From JAAFJT01 sp043772905 (GTDB taxonomy: Bacteria > Bacteroidota > Bacteroidia > Chitinophagales > Saprospiraceae), in NCBI GenBank assembly GCA_043772905.1, contig JAYVFS010000066.1, positions 1 through 64,000 on the forward strand: a stretch of 64,000 nt of DNA. The letters are read 5' to 3'. A program made the translations under genes and the position numbers. This document shows, piece by piece, positions 8,310-17,341 of the stretch. Under the pieces are notes generated by a model. It saw only the letters and a program-made list of their open reading frames with translations. It was not told where the DNA came from and did no database searches. Numbering within the stretch: the stretch's first letter is position 1; every line of letters starts with the position of its first letter.

Positions 8310-8603
8310 ATGGTAATACTTACCAAAAAAAAGTTGTACGACTTTGCTTTAATACATAGTGGTACAGAGGATGCTCTTGATGATTGGTACAGAAAAGCGA
8401 GATTAGCTGATTGGACAAATTTTCAAGATATAAAACAAACCTTTAATTCGGTTGATTATGCAGGAAATGACAGATACGTTTTCAACATAAAAGGAAACAA
8501 ATATAGATTAGTTGCACTTATTCATTTCAATCGTCGTACTCTTTATATTCGTTTTATAGGAACACATAAAGAATATGATAAAATTGATAGTAGTGCTATC
8601 TAA
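8310..8603 (+). CDS. higB: Type II toxin, HigB family
   Basis: A 97-residue protein of the HigB_toxin family (RelE-fold, ribosome-dependent mRNA endonuclease). Visible marks are DDWYRKARLADWTNFQDIKQTF near residue 25-47, then VFNIKGNKYRLVALIHF and LYIRFIGTHKEYDKID at the C-terminal end, where the conserved His/Tyr lie. The toxin-first order, with the antitoxin 68 bases downstream, is typical of higBA and the reverse of most other type II modules. It has no copy of the iterated word. Confidence 0.93.
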   Translation: MVILTKKKLYDFALIHSGTEDALDDWYRKARLADWTNFQDIKQTFNSVDYAGNDRYVFNIKGNKYRLVALIHFNRRTLYIRFIGTHKEYDKIDSSAI

Positions 8604-8671
8604 ATTAAGCAAATAAACTACCAAATAGCCTTTTCAAGTACTTTACTTTTTGTAAATCTATTTTAACAAAT

Positions 8672-9046
8672 ATGACAATCCAATCAATCTCTAACGAAGT
8701 AGAATATCAAGCAGCACTTGAAGCCATTGAACCTTTTTTACAAAAAGGTTTTGACAATCTTACTGTTGAAGAAGATGACGAATTGGCACGTATGTCTGCA
8801 CTCATTGAGGAATATGAAGCCGTTCACTATCCAATGCCTTTCAAGCCGAAAACAATGGTTGAAATGCTGGAACTAAAAATGTTTGAACGAAAATTGAAGC
8901 AAAAAGACTTAGCCAAAGTCTTACAAGTTACTGAAAATCGTATTTCAGAAGTGATGAACGGTAAAAGAAAAGTCAATATGGATTTAGCTAAACGCTTGTA
9001 TTTAGAACTTAATATTGACCCTCATTTTATATTAACTTACGCCTGA
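8672..9046 (+). CDS. higA: Antitoxin, HigA family (XRE helix-turn-helix)
   Basis: A 124-residue antitoxin that neutralises HigB and represses the operon. The N-terminal half is acidic (about 20-60). The XRE-type helix-turn-helix lies about residues 78-118: KMFERKLKQKDLAKVLQVTENRISEVMNGKRKVN. The C terminus FILTYA ends at a TGA that directly precedes a copy of the iterated word. The gene is followed by the duplicated terminator, so the module sits exactly between two copies of the etfA terminator. Confidence 0.93.
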   Translation: MTIQSISNEVEYQAALEAIEPFLQKGFDNLTVEEDDELARMSALIEEYEAVHYPMPFKPKTMVEMLELKMFERKLKQKDLAKVLQVTENRISEVMNGKRKVNMDLAKRLYLELNIDPHFILTYA

Positions 9047-9107
9047 TACTGAGGGGTTATGTAAATAACAAAACAGCCGTTTTCGTTGATTCGAGAACGG
9101 CTGTTTT
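9047..9107. terminator. Word-bearing terminator, copy 2
   Basis: Near-identical direct repeat of 8008-8067. It ends the higBA transcript and, since the hairpin has A- and T-tracts on both sides, may also end the convergent symporter gene that stops at 9112. Confidence 0.9.
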
Positions 9108-9111
9108 GCTT

Positions 9112-10341
9112 TTACGCATTATAAAACTCCTCTTCTTCCTCCTCAAAAAACGCTTTCACCATTTTTTGACGATCAAATTCCTTTTCATTATTGGACAACC
9201 AAACCGTTGCCACGCCATTGCCGATGAAATTTGTAATGGCACGGGCTTCCGACATAAATCGGTCAACACCGAGCAATAATGCCAAACCTTCTAACGGAAT
9301 GACATGAACAGCTTGTAATGTAGAAGCTAAAACCACAAAGCCGCTGCCTGTAACACCCGCCGCACCTTTTGAAGTGACCATCAAAATGCCAATAATCGTT
9401 AAGATTTGTTCCCAACTCAAGTGAATACCGTAGGCTTGCGCCAAAAATATCGTTGCCATTGAGAGATATATCGTCGTGCCATCGAGATTGAAAGAATAAC
9501 CCGCAGGAACGACCAAACCGACGACGGGTTTTGAACAACCCATGCGTTCCAATTTTTCCATCAAAGCGGGTAGAGCCGCTTCTGAACTCGACGTACCGAG
9601 GACAATGAGAAGTTCTTCTTTGATGTACTTTAAAAAATCCCAAATTTTGATATTGTACATTTTCAAAATCAAACCCAAAATGAGAAAAACGAAAACGGCC
9701 ATCGTTATATAAACCGTACCCATCAATTTCGCAAGAGAAAACAGCGCACCTACACCAAATTTGCCAACGGTATAAGCCATGCCACCAAATGCACCGATAG
9801 GAGCGAGGTACATAACAAAATGTAGCGCTTTGAACACATATTTTGAGATTTTACTGAGGGGGTCTAAAACCACTTTTTTCCCTTTGTATTTGCTCAAAAA
9901 ACTGCCCAAAATGAGAGAAAACATAAGCACTTGCAGCGTCAAATTGTCTTTAAAAAACTGCCACCAACTGAATGTTTCTGCGCCTTTTAGGAATTTGCTC
10001 ATGTCTGCACCTGCTGCTTTTGTAGTGTCCACACCTGCGCCAGGTTGGATAACAAAAGCGACGATAATGCCGACAAGGAGTGCCAAAGTGGTCACAACTT
10101 CGAAGTAAATCAAGGCTTTGCCACCTGTTTTGCCTACTTTTTTGAGGTCGCCCATAGCGGCAATTCCCAACGTAATGGTCAAAAAGATGATGGGATTGAT
10201 GAATATTTTGACCAAATCAATGAATCTATCACCCAAAAATTTCATTTCAACGGCGGTGTCGGGAAAATAAGCACCGAGAACAGCTCCCGCTGTGATGGCT
10301 GTGAGTACCCAAAAAGTGAGGTTGGATAGGACTTTTTTCAT
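9112..10341 (-). CDS. Dicarboxylate/amino acid:cation symporter
   Basis: An inner-membrane DAACS family carrier (GltP/DctA type, glutamate, aspartate or C4-dicarboxylate uptake with H+ or Na+), about 409 residues with eight membrane helices and two re-entrant loops. Signatures: GTSSSEAALPALMEKLERMG (first loop), GYSFNLDGTTIYLSMATIFLAQ, SKGAAGVTGSGFVVLASTL (second loop), and VDRFMSEARAITNFIGNGVATV (substrate-binding helix 8). I take the ATG at 10341 (MKKVLSNL) as start; the frame opens 45 bases earlier. The tail is acidic (EEEEEEF). The word at 9852 encodes DPLSK. Substrate cannot be fixed from sequence. Confidence 0.94.
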   Translation of the reverse strand: MKKVLSNLTFWVLTAITAGAVLGAYFPDTAVEMKFLGDRFIDLVKIFINPIIFLTITLGIAAMGDLKKVGKTGGKALIYFEVVTTLALLVGIIVAFVIQPGAGVDTTKAAGADMSKFLKGAETFSWWQFFKDNLTLQVLMFSLILGSFLSKYKGKKVVLDPLSKISKYVFKALHFVMYLAPIGAFGGMAYTVGKFGVGALFSLAKLMGTVYITMAVFVFLILGLILKMYNIKIWDFLKYIKEELLIVLGTSSSEAALPALMEKLERMGCSKPVVGLVVPAGYSFNLDGTTIYLSMATIFLAQAYGIHLSWEQILTIIGILMVTSKGAAGVTGSGFVVLASTLQAVHVIPLEGLALLLGVDRFMSEARAITNFIGNGVATVWLSNNEKEFDRQKMVKAFFEEEEEEFYNA

Positions 10342-10372
10342 GATTTTTCGTTTTGCGAATATTGAATGAATG

Positions 10373-10451
10373 GACACAAATTTCACTAATTACACGAATT
10401 AAGTTCCTTTCAGGATGACAAAGTATTCGTGTAATTAGTGAAATCTGTGTC
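10373..10451. repeat. 27-base inverted repeat upstream of the symporter
   Basis: Arms 10373-10399 and 10425-10451 are complementary with one mismatch (core TTTCACTAATTACACGAAT), with a 25-base loop. It lies between the AEC carrier and the symporter, both on the minus strand, and looks like a dispersed hairpin element. Confidence 0.85.
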
Positions 10452-10461
10452 ACCTAATTAT

Positions 10462-11379
10462 TTATAGATTTTTTATCAAAAAATAAACAATGGGTAATAA
10501 AATAAGCGACAACGGAATGCTGATGCCAATCATTTGAGCCACTAAATTGGGATTCAAACCTTTGCGTATCGCAACGATGGCAATCGTATTCATCGAACCC
10601 AAAGCCGAGCCAAGGATACTGACTTGAAGGGCGATACCTTGTTGTTTGAATATGCCGACGAAAATTAAGAAAATAATCAATGGCGCAAGTATCAATTTGA
10701 ATAATAAACCTAAAATAAGCGGTTTTGATTGGCGATTGAGTGCTGAAAAATTCATTTGTAAACCAATGGAAATCAATGCTACAACATTCAAAGTGCTGCC
10801 AATTTTGGCTAAAACATCGGCAATTACTGTGGGGTGTTGATAGCCCGTAAATTTTAAGATTAAGGCTAAACAAAAGGCGGCAAAGGGTGGAAATATGAAC
10901 ATATCTTTGAGAATGCGTAACCAATTGACTTTTTTACCTGTCGTTGCGTAGGTGGAAACGGTAGCAATTCCGACGGTTGAGCAAACTAAGAATGTACCGC
11001 TTTGCGACATCAAAATGCCTAATTTTAAGCCTTCCGCACCATATAACAATTCAAAAATAGGAAATCCAACAAATGAAATACTACTGATACCTGCCACAAC
11101 GATGAGCGCACCTACCGTTGAACGGTCAAAACCTGTTTGTTTTTTTGTGGCATTAAAAAACAGAAATGACGCACCAAATACCAACCACGCCGACAAAATA
11201 GGCAAGGCTTCATCGGCTGTAAACTGGATATTGACGGTGTGTAACAATGTCAATGCGGGTAAAGGAACGTTGATGATGAAGTTGTTCAACACGTTTGCCC
11301 CATTTTCGGGCATTGCTTTTAGCCCCCTCAGTATGATACCAATTAAGAGACAGATGATGAGTAAAAGGATGTTGGACAT
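10462..11379 (-). CDS. AEC family transporter (auxin efflux carrier type)
   Basis: A 305-residue inner-membrane protein with about ten hydrophobic helices in two halves, as in the auxin efflux carrier / malonate-permease (AEC) family. Family features: LRGLKAMPENGANVLNNFIINVPLPALTLL near the N terminus, and TGYQHPTVIADVLAKIGSTLNVVALISIGLQM in the middle. The substrate is probably an organic acid or amino acid. It lies upstream of the dicarboxylate symporter on the same strand, with an inverted repeat between. The word at 11323 encodes ILRGL. Confidence 0.9.
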   Translation of the reverse strand: MSNILLLIICLLIGIILRGLKAMPENGANVLNNFIINVPLPALTLLHTVNIQFTADEALPILSAWLVFGASFLFFNATKKQTGFDRSTVGALIVVAGISSISFVGFPIFELLYGAEGLKLGILMSQSGTFLVCSTVGIATVSTYATTGKKVNWLRILKDMFIFPPFAAFCLALILKFTGYQHPTVIADVLAKIGSTLNVVALISIGLQMNFSALNRQSKPLILGLLFKLILAPLIIFLIFVGIFKQQGIALQVSILGSALGSMNTIAIVAIRKGLNPNLVAQMIGISIPLSLILLPIVYFLIKNL

Positions 11380-11394
11380 GATTTGGCTATTTGT

Positions 11395-11470
11395 TATTGG
11401 TTATTGATAAATTGGTTATTAGTCGTTGATTTACAATCAATAACGAATAATCAATTTACCAATAACCAAA
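11395..11470. repeat. Imperfect inverted repeat between TonB receptor and AEC gene
   Basis: The two halves 11395-11432 and 11433-11470 are built from ATTGGTTATT / AATAACCAAT-like pieces and can pair imperfectly over most of their length. It serves as the 3' region of the receptor gene ending at 11478. Confidence 0.6.
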
Positions 11471-11477
11471 ACCCAAT

Positions 11478-14400
11478 TTAGAAAGTGAGTGTTGCATTCA
11501 CGTAATAAAACGCGCCGTTGAAACCGAATTGGTTGGCGTTACGTGTGTATGGTGTTTGACCTGTGAAATACGAAGCATAGTTTGAAAATACTTTATCGGG
11601 ATAGACATTTGTAATATTGTTGCCACCCACAGAAACGGACAAATTTTTAAGCGCATTATAGGTTATGACAACGTCAAAAATGGTTTTTTCACTAAAATTT
11701 TGACTGCGATGGAAGCCGCCTGATGGTTTTTCCCACGCAACGACTTCGCCAAAATGATTCGCCCGAACAGTCAGATTCAATTTTTTCATCTGATAACCCA
11801 ATGATAAAATAGCTTTTTGACGCGGTTGAGATGTTTCAATTAAACTACGGCTGATGGTGTCAATAATCAGAATCGCTTTTGGATTTGGAGCCCCTACTAA
11901 CAATTGGCTTGGTGTTTCTTTTACGCCTGAAATTTCCGTCTTATTCGCCGTCAAAGCCAAACTTGCGGTTAATCGGTTATGCTCATTAAAATTATGTTTG
12001 AATGTTGTTACAAAGTCAATACCTGTTGTTTTTGTACTCAAATGATTCGTAAAAAATGATATTTCTTGAATCGAAGTGCCTGTTAATAGTGCTTTTACCG
12101 CAGGAACAGCCGTTGTTGTCAATGCTTCTGAAATGATGATACGGTCTTTAATATCAATTTGATAAGCATCAAGGGTAAAAAGGAATTTTTCACCTGCTTT
12201 TGCTGTTATACCCAAATTGTAGTTCCAAGAAGTTTCTGCTTTCGGGTCTTCAATACCCAACGATTTCAAACGTAGGTCACTGCTGGGTAATTGTTTTGTT
12301 TGACGAATAGCACCCGCTTGTACAGTCGAAGTTGTAACAGAGTTGAAAATTTGTTGCAAAGAAGGCGCACGAAAGCCTTTATTGATAGAGCCGCGTAGGG
12401 CTAAGCCATTTGTAATTTTATAACGGGTGGCTAATTTTCCAGAAATATTATTGCCAAAATCGCTGTAATTTTCAAAACGAAAAGATGTTGCCACTAAAAA
12501 TTTGTCTGTTATATCGGTTTCAATATCGGCATAAACACCAATATTTGACCGTTTTGCATCCACTTCATCGGCAGGTGCAATACCTGGTCGTCCGCTTGAA
12601 CCAGAGGCTTTGCCCGCCACAGTCCCTTCTTTATAGGAATTAGCATCGCCTTGGGTGAGTTTAAAAAAGTCAATACGATATTGACTACCTACTGCAAAGT
12701 TGAATGATTTCAGACCTTTTATATCAAAACTTTTAGACAAGTTTGCCTCTGTTGTGCTTTGTCCAAAACCACTTCTACCGACATAAAACTCTGTTGGCGA
12801 AGCTGAACCCATTGACGGATTTGTTGTGTTTTTTGCCCATAAATCCAAGTAATTATGCCCAAAACCAGTTGAAAAATCCATATTCCAACCTTTGTCCAGT
12901 TTGCGATTCAAACCAACCACAGCTGAAATGTCTTTTGACACGCCTGGGAGGTCAGGGTCGTAGCCATCAGGATAGATAGACACATTTGAGTTGGCATCCG
13001 TCGGAATGGCATTGCGGAAAAAGCCTTCTGCTGCCACATCTTTTTGTGATGAACCACCAAAAGCATACAAAGACCAGCCATTACTGAGGGGGTAGCCGAC
13101 GTTCACAAAAGTTTGAATCGCTGTCAAAGGATTGCTGCCATAAGTGGAAACAGTAAAAGGCTTGCCCGAAGTAGAGGTCGGATATTTTCCGCGCGCTGCC
13201 CGCATACTGTCCTCTCGAATCAGTGTTGTTGCTGGTGAAGTACCTGCTGCAAAATAAATACGTCCTGTGAATGGGTCAGAACGTTGTGTGCCACCCGCAT
13301 GATTATAGCTGAGTGTTGCATTAAGAAAACTGCCTTCTTTACCCAATTTGAAACCATAATTCAATGAACCCATATATTGCGTACCGTCTCCCGATTGGGT
13401 TTGACCCAATTGGGTTCTAAAAGTTCCTTTTCCAACAGATTTATTTAAACCCAAATTGACAATACCTGCAATGGCATCGGAACCGTATTGAGCCGCCGCA
13501 CCGTCGCGCAAAATTTCAAGACGTTCAATCGCCAAACTCGGAATTGAGTTCATATCCGTAGTCACTGTGCCTTTACCTAAGGTCACATTGAGGTTCAAAG
13601 CAGAAAATTGGTGGCGACGTTTGCCATTCACCAATAGCAAAACTTGGTCAGGCGACATACCGCGTAAGGTCGCAGGGTCGGCGTAATTAGCGACACCGTT
13701 GATACCATATTTAGCAGAATTGAACGATGGCGAACTAAATTGTGCCATTTGTCCCAATTCTGTTTGACCCGTCAATTGCAAATCTTTTGCATTCAAAACA
13801 TCTACAGGCACAGGGCGGTCAACATCCGACCGCGCTTTACCACGTGAACCAACGACGGTGACTTCGCCGAGTGTCGCTAAGTCCTCTTTCAATACAATAT
13901 TGAGCGTTGAGGTCTCTTTTGTAACGGTAATTTCTTGTTTGTTGTAACCAACAGATGAAAAAACCAAGACATTGCCCACTTCTGCATCAATGCTGAACTT
14001 GCCGTCAAGGTCGGTCTGAGTCCCTTTACTTGTGCCTTTTATCACAATATTGATACTGGGCATGGGTTCCCCTTTTTCGTCTTTGACAGTACCTGTAATG
14101 GTTTGAGCCATACTCGATTTGAGCGTAGGACGATTGTTGTTGCTGCCTATACTGAGGGGGGGGATTTCATTTTTTTTGATATTGGCATTGAGCATAATTT
14201 GCCCTCCAATGACTTTGTAACCGATTTTCAAAGGCTTCAAAGTTGCGTCTAAAATATCTGACAATTTTCTGTTATTTGCAGAAATAGACACTTTCCGATT
14301 GGCTTGAATGGCGCGGGAGCTATAAACAAACTGCACATCGGCAGCCCGCTCGATTTGGGCGAGTGCATCGCGTAATTCGGCATTTTCAAGCCTAATTGAT

Positions 14401-14543
14401 ACCGATTTGTTCAAAATGTCTTGTGCTTTCGTGTTGCTTGCAAAAGCACAAGTCGTCATCAAGACAGCGAAAGAGAGTTGCGTAAGCGTCATTTTCATCA
14501 GCTTTATTAAGCTGTTTTTTAATTCTAGTTGTTCTTTTTTCAT
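11478..14543 (-). CDS. TonB-dependent receptor with STN signalling domain
   Basis: A 1021-residue outer-membrane receptor. Order: signal peptide (about 1-41), STN/secretin-like domain (about 48-118, DALAQIERAADVQFVYSS) which contacts an anti-sigma factor, carboxypeptidase-regulatory-like domain (about 150-235, ITGTVKDEKGEPMPSINIVI), plug (about 245-370, with NGKRRHQFSALN and IERLEILRDGAAAQYGSDAIAGIVNL) and a 22-strand barrel ending in an aromatic-rich strand. No SusD gene is adjacent, so it is more like a FecA/siderophore or vitamin receptor than a SusC glycan importer. FecR and the ECF sigma factor lie just upstream on the same strand, which makes a signal-transducing uptake system. Words at 13082 (YPLSN) and 14150 (IPPLSIG). 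Confidence 0.95.
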   Translation of the reverse strand: MKKEQLELKNSLIKLMKMTLTQLSFAVLMTTCAFASNTKAQDILNKSVSIRLENAELRDALAQIERAADVQFVYSSRAIQANRKVSISANNRKLSDILDATLKPLKIGYKVIGGQIMLNANIKKNEIPPLSIGSNNNRPTLKSSMAQTITGTVKDEKGEPMPSINIVIKGTSKGTQTDLDGKFSIDAEVGNVLVFSSVGYNKQEITVTKETSTLNIVLKEDLATLGEVTVVGSRGKARSDVDRPVPVDVLNAKDLQLTGQTELGQMAQFSSPSFNSAKYGINGVANYADPATLRGMSPDQVLLLVNGKRRHQFSALNLNVTLGKGTVTTDMNSIPSLAIERLEILRDGAAAQYGSDAIAGIVNLGLNKSVGKGTFRTQLGQTQSGDGTQYMGSLNYGFKLGKEGSFLNATLSYNHAGGTQRSDPFTGRIYFAAGTSPATTLIREDSMRAARGKYPTSTSGKPFTVSTYGSNPLTAIQTFVNVGYPLSNGWSLYAFGGSSQKDVAAEGFFRNAIPTDANSNVSIYPDGYDPDLPGVSKDISAVVGLNRKLDKGWNMDFSTGFGHNYLDLWAKNTTNPSMGSASPTEFYVGRSGFGQSTTEANLSKSFDIKGLKSFNFAVGSQYRIDFFKLTQGDANSYKEGTVAGKASGSSGRPGIAPADEVDAKRSNIGVYADIETDITDKFLVATSFRFENYSDFGNNISGKLATRYKITNGLALRGSINKGFRAPSLQQIFNSVTTSTVQAGAIRQTKQLPSSDLRLKSLGIEDPKAETSWNYNLGITAKAGEKFLFTLDAYQIDIKDRIIISEALTTTAVPAVKALLTGTSIQEISFFTNHLSTKTTGIDFVTTFKHNFNEHNRLTASLALTANKTEISGVKETPSQLLVGAPNPKAILIIDTISRSLIETSQPRQKAILSLGYQMKKLNLTVRANHFGEVVAWEKPSGGFHRSQNFSEKTIFDVVITYNALKNLSVSVGGNNITNVYPDKVFSNYASYFTGQTPYTRNANQFGFNGAFYYVNATLTF

Positions 14544-14681
14544 AAATTTACGACGTTTTGTTAATAGAAACTTGGTTAGAAGAAAATTTTGTTTTTAGGC
14601 AAAACAATGACCTTTCCCAGCCTCTTCGCCAAAAGAGATGGGTAGTGATAATTATTTATCATTAAAAAGGTTAAAATGAAG

Positions 14682-14720
14682 AGCCGTTGGTGTGACCGCA
14701 TCAGCGGCTCTGTTTTTGAA
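14682..14720. other. Hairpin between FecR and receptor genes
   Basis: AGAGCCG and CGGCTCT arms enclose a GC-richer loop, with a T run on the plus side. On the transcribed minus strand it may act as an attenuator between fecR and the receptor; evidence is only the dyad. Confidence 0.4.
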
Positions 14721-14721
14721 A

Positions 14722-14797
14722 AAATGATGAATGATAAGTTATGAATGATGAATGAGCATAAATTCATCATTTATCATTTATAACTCATCATTCATTA
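14722..14797. repeat. ATGAATGATAA-rich imperfect inverted repeat
   Basis: Short words such as ATGAATGATGAATGA are repeated and then mirrored (TCATCATTCATTA), giving a long, weak stem. Similar word-rich intergenic DNA is seen at 4757-4800 and 44141-44185. Confidence 0.6.
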
Positions 14798-15867
14798 CAG
14801 CCTTTTCCTGAAATCAAAATACTTGTGCCTTTGATTTCGTAAGAGGCATTTAAAGTAGCGCAAATCAAATCTAATTTAGTGTAAAGCGGTTGTTTCGTTA
14901 AGTTGGCTGTCAAAGGACAATTATTGAGTGCATCGTTCGCCAAAACGATTTGGATACCATAAGCTGTTTCTAATTGATTGATAACAGTAGAAAGAGGTGT
15001 TTCATAAAAATTAAAATGTGGGGATTGAGGTTGCGTTTCCGCAGTTTTAAGAAGGACGGGCTTTTCAACCAAACCTGTTACAAAGTGTTCATCTTCAAGG
15101 AAATAAGTAACTTTTAAATTCGGTGTAAGAATCACACCATCGTTTTCAGACGGCTTCTGTGTGCTTGTTTTTTCTTTATAAACCGTCACTTTACCTGTTA
15201 TAACTTCAACGCCAATATTTTTTGACCCCTCAGTATTTTTGACCCAAAAAGACGTGCCAAGCACCTGCGTCACAATGTCTTTGGCATGGACAAAAAACGG
15301 ACGTTCTGGGTTTTTAGCAATATCAAAAAAAGCCTCGCCTGTCAGAAAGACAACCCTTTCGGTTGGTGTAAAATGTTCGGGCAGACGGAGGCGACTGCCC
15401 GATTTCAAAATGATTTTTGAACCATCTTCCAAAGTCACTGACATGGGGTCAATGTTGTGGTTGATGATTTCCTTCATACGACTTGAAGCCGTTTCAGTGG
15501 TTAAAATATTGGTAAAACTGTTGTTTTTACCCATCATAAACCAAAGCATCGCCACAAAACCAATAATAGTTGCGGCAGCGGCAATGCGCCACACCCAAAA
15601 TGATAAAGGTTTTTTGTTTATTAGTTTGAGTACATTGTTGGGTTTATTTGTAGGTATTTTGCCTATGGTTTGTGCTTCAATTTTTGCCCACATCTTTTCT
15701 TCGACCCCCTCCTGAAATAATCGGGATACCTCATCCGTATCGTTCCAGTTCACAGGCGTTTCTTCGCCGATGAGGTCGTAGAGTTGGTCAACGAGGCGGC
15801 GTTCTTCAACCGAACAATCGTCGTTTAAGTACCGACGGAGCAAATCCCTAAATTCTTTTCTATTCAT
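14788..15867 (-). CDS. FecR family anti-sigma factor
   Basis: A 359-residue single-pass inner-membrane regulator. The cytoplasmic N-terminal part (about 1-85) would bind the ECF sigma factor; a membrane segment follows at about 88-112 (FWVWRIAAAATIIGFVAMLW); then the periplasmic FecR domain (about 130-235, VTLEDGSKIILKSGSRLRLP and GEAFFDIAKNPERPFFVHA); and a C-terminal DUF4974-like STN-type domain (about 285-359, HFNFYETPLSTVINQLETAY). Signal from the STN domain of the downstream receptor would pass through this protein. It is 82 bases from the sigma gene and about 240 from the receptor. The word at 15226 encodes NTEGS. Confidence 0.95.
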   Translation of the reverse strand: MNRKEFRDLLRRYLNDDCSVEERRLVDQLYDLIGEETPVNWNDTDEVSRLFQEGVEEKMWAKIEAQTIGKIPTNKPNNVLKLINKKPLSFWVWRIAAAATIIGFVAMLWFMMGKNNSFTNILTTETASSRMKEIINHNIDPMSVTLEDGSKIILKSGSRLRLPEHFTPTERVVFLTGEAFFDIAKNPERPFFVHAKDIVTQVLGTSFWVKNTEGSKNIGVEVITGKVTVYKEKTSTQKPSENDGVILTPNLKVTYFLEDEHFVTGLVEKPVLLKTAETQPQSPHFNFYETPLSTVINQLETAYGIQIVLANDALNNCPLTANLTKQPLYTKLDLICATLNASYEIKGTSILISGKGCNE

Positions 15868-15949
15868 TGTATTTTCGGATATGTATATGGTAAGTAAGGT
15901 GGAATAGGAAATACCCTAATGCTATTTGTGTTTTTTTAAATAAAAATTT

Positions 15950-16531
15950 TCAAACAAAATTCAACAATACACAAACTGCCATAAAATCCTTCAATTGCGT
16001 CCGCAAAAACTTCAAAGATTGGGAAATGTGGTACTCAACTGATTTTTCGGATAAATTCATACGCTCGGCAATCTCTTTACCACTTAGATTTTCAAAACGG
16101 CTTAACCGATAAGCCTCGCGTGTTTTTTCGGGCAGTGTTTCAAGGGCATTTTCTAAGGCATTCATTAAGTCTTGTAGGAAAACGGCGTTTTCAACAGTAT
16201 TTTCACCAGAAACTTCTGCATACTGAGGGGGTAGAGATAACGCAAATTTTTCGCGAGTCAATTTCGATTCTATATAGTTGAGTGTTTGGTATTTGATGGA
16301 AACCATTAGGTAGGATTCTAAATTTTGGACGGCTAATTGATGCCGACGTTCCCACAGGCTGATAAAAATATTTTGAGTGATTTCTTCTGCCGCTTCTTTT
16401 GACCGTAGCTTTTGTAATGCCAACCCAAAACACCGCCTGCCGTAGCGTTGGTAAATCGCTCGAAACGCCTTATCGTCGTCTGATTTCAGACGGTCTAAGA
16501 GTTCTTGGTCAGTATGTAATTGGTCCATCAT
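15950..16531 (-). CDS. RNA polymerase ECF sigma-70 factor
   Basis: A 193-residue ECF sigma factor of the Bacteroidota FecI-like type. Region 2 lies about residues 20-90 (KAFRAIYQRYGRRCFGLA, EEITQNIFISLWERR) and region 4 about 120-180 (LETLPEKTREAYRLSRFENLSGKEIAERMNLSEKSVEYHI). It should direct transcription of the TonB receptor and probably its own operon when released by the FecR protein. The gene order sigma, anti-sigma, receptor on one strand is the standard layout. The word at 16221 (LPPQYAE) falls between the two conserved regions, in the variable linker. Confidence 0.95.
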   Translation of the reverse strand: MMDQLHTDQELLDRLKSDDDKAFRAIYQRYGRRCFGLALQKLRSKEAAEEITQNIFISLWERRHQLAVQNLESYLMVSIKYQTLNYIESKLTREKFALSLPPQYAEVSGENTVENAVFLQDLMNALENALETLPEKTREAYRLSRFENLSGKEIAERMNLSEKSVEYHISQSLKFLRTQLKDFMAVCVLLNFV

Positions 16532-16907
16532 TATTTCAAGTATCCGTTTTTTTAAAGTAAAAGTAGGAAAAACATATGCAAGTATAGAAAATAATAAGAC
16601 ACTTAGTTAGACTTGCCCTTTTTAACAAGTCTTTAACTGACTTTAACAGTTACATTTATAGCGGATGTGCGTCTCTTTATTACAGATTGGATGAAACGAT
16701 TTTATTGATTGTAAAAAAGCAGGGTAAAATGCAACAAGAAGACAATCAAATCGTTGTAAATCAATAAATTAAAAAACAACAAAGCTTTTTTTTATAAAAA
16801 ATACTGTCAATTTGTTTGATTTTATTTTTGTAAAATACATTATTTTGGATGTAATTTTGCCGACAATAAAACATTGAATTTTAAACAAATCTGAAAATTA
16901 AAATAAT
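16532..16907. other. Divergent intergenic region, sigma factor / DUF4783
   Basis: AT-rich, no gene seen. It contains the promoter of the DUF4783 gene (16826-16859). On the minus strand a TATACTTG near 16583 is a weak -7 candidate for the sigma operon. Confidence 0.5.
16826..16859 (+). promoter_or_regulatory. Promoter of the DUF4783 gene
   Basis: TTTTG at 16826-16830 and TAATTTTG at 16852-16859, 21 bases apart, match the Bacteroidota -33/-7 consensus; the start codon follows 48 bases later. Confidence 0.7.
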
Positions 16908-17285
16908 ATGAAAACCTTAATCGTTATTTTCTCGCTTTTGATGCCTGTATCTTTCGATCAACCAAATATCGCTGCCGTTACCAAGGCATTGAGTGAAGGC
17001 GATGCTTCAACTTTAAGCAATTACCTTGATAACACAGTTGAGTTGACCATTTTAGCTTCTCAAAATGTGTATAATAAAGCACAAACGACGACTGTTTTGA
17101 ACGATTTTTTTGCTAAAAACAAACCTCGTTTATTCAACGCAGTTCATCAAGGTTCTTCAAAAGGGTCTTCATCTCACTATACGATTGGTGATTTGTCCTC
17201 AGCGACTGGCACATATCGAGTTTATCTTTACTACAAATCAGTAGGTGAAAAACCTGTTATTCAGGAGATTCGTATTGAGAAATAA
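16908..17285 (+). CDS. DUF4783 domain protein (exported)
   Basis: A 125-residue protein with a short hydrophobic leader (MKTLIVIFSLLMPVSF), so probably exported. The rest (NYLDNTVELTILASQNVYNKAQTTTVLNDFFAKNKP ... YRVYLYYKS) fits the DUF4783 family, an NTF2-like/cystatin-like alpha-beta fold that is nearly confined to Bacteroidota and has no known function. It has its own promoter and a strong terminator that includes the end of a word copy. Confidence 0.85.
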   Translation: MKTLIVIFSLLMPVSFDQPNIAAVTKALSEGDASTLSNYLDNTVELTILASQNVYNKAQTTTVLNDFFAKNKPRLFNAVHQGSSKGSSSHYTIGDLSSATGTYRVYLYYKSVGEKPVIQEIRIEK

Positions 17286-17301
17286 TCATTTGTGAAAAAA
17301 A

Positions 17302-17341
17302 TACTGAGGGGTCTAAAATCAATGGATTTTAGACCCCTTCC
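17302..17341 (+). terminator. Terminator built from the iterated word
   Basis: The G run of the word at 17302-17311 forms the base of a hairpin, AGGGGTCTAAAATC pairing with GATTTTAGACCCCT, followed by a short T/C stretch. It ends the DUF4783 gene. Confidence 0.8.

Larger units (their letters stand above)
8144..8637. repeat. 19-base inverted repeat flanking higB
   Basis: Left copy 8144-8162 and right copy 8619-8637 are complementary with one mismatch (core GAAAAGGCTGTTTGGTA). The right copy lies in the higB-higA gap. They may let the leader pair with the intercistronic region, or may be the ends of a small inserted unit. Confidence 0.75.

Noticed and set aside
10454..10924. Open frame antisense to the AEC transporter
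   Set aside because: It has no family marks and overlaps a clear membrane carrier on the same stretch; a frame shadow.
15701..15715. CCCCCTCCTGAA in the fecR gene as a further word copy
   Set aside because: It differs from the word at more than one position after CCCCTC; coded peptide QEGV is similar by chance or by family.
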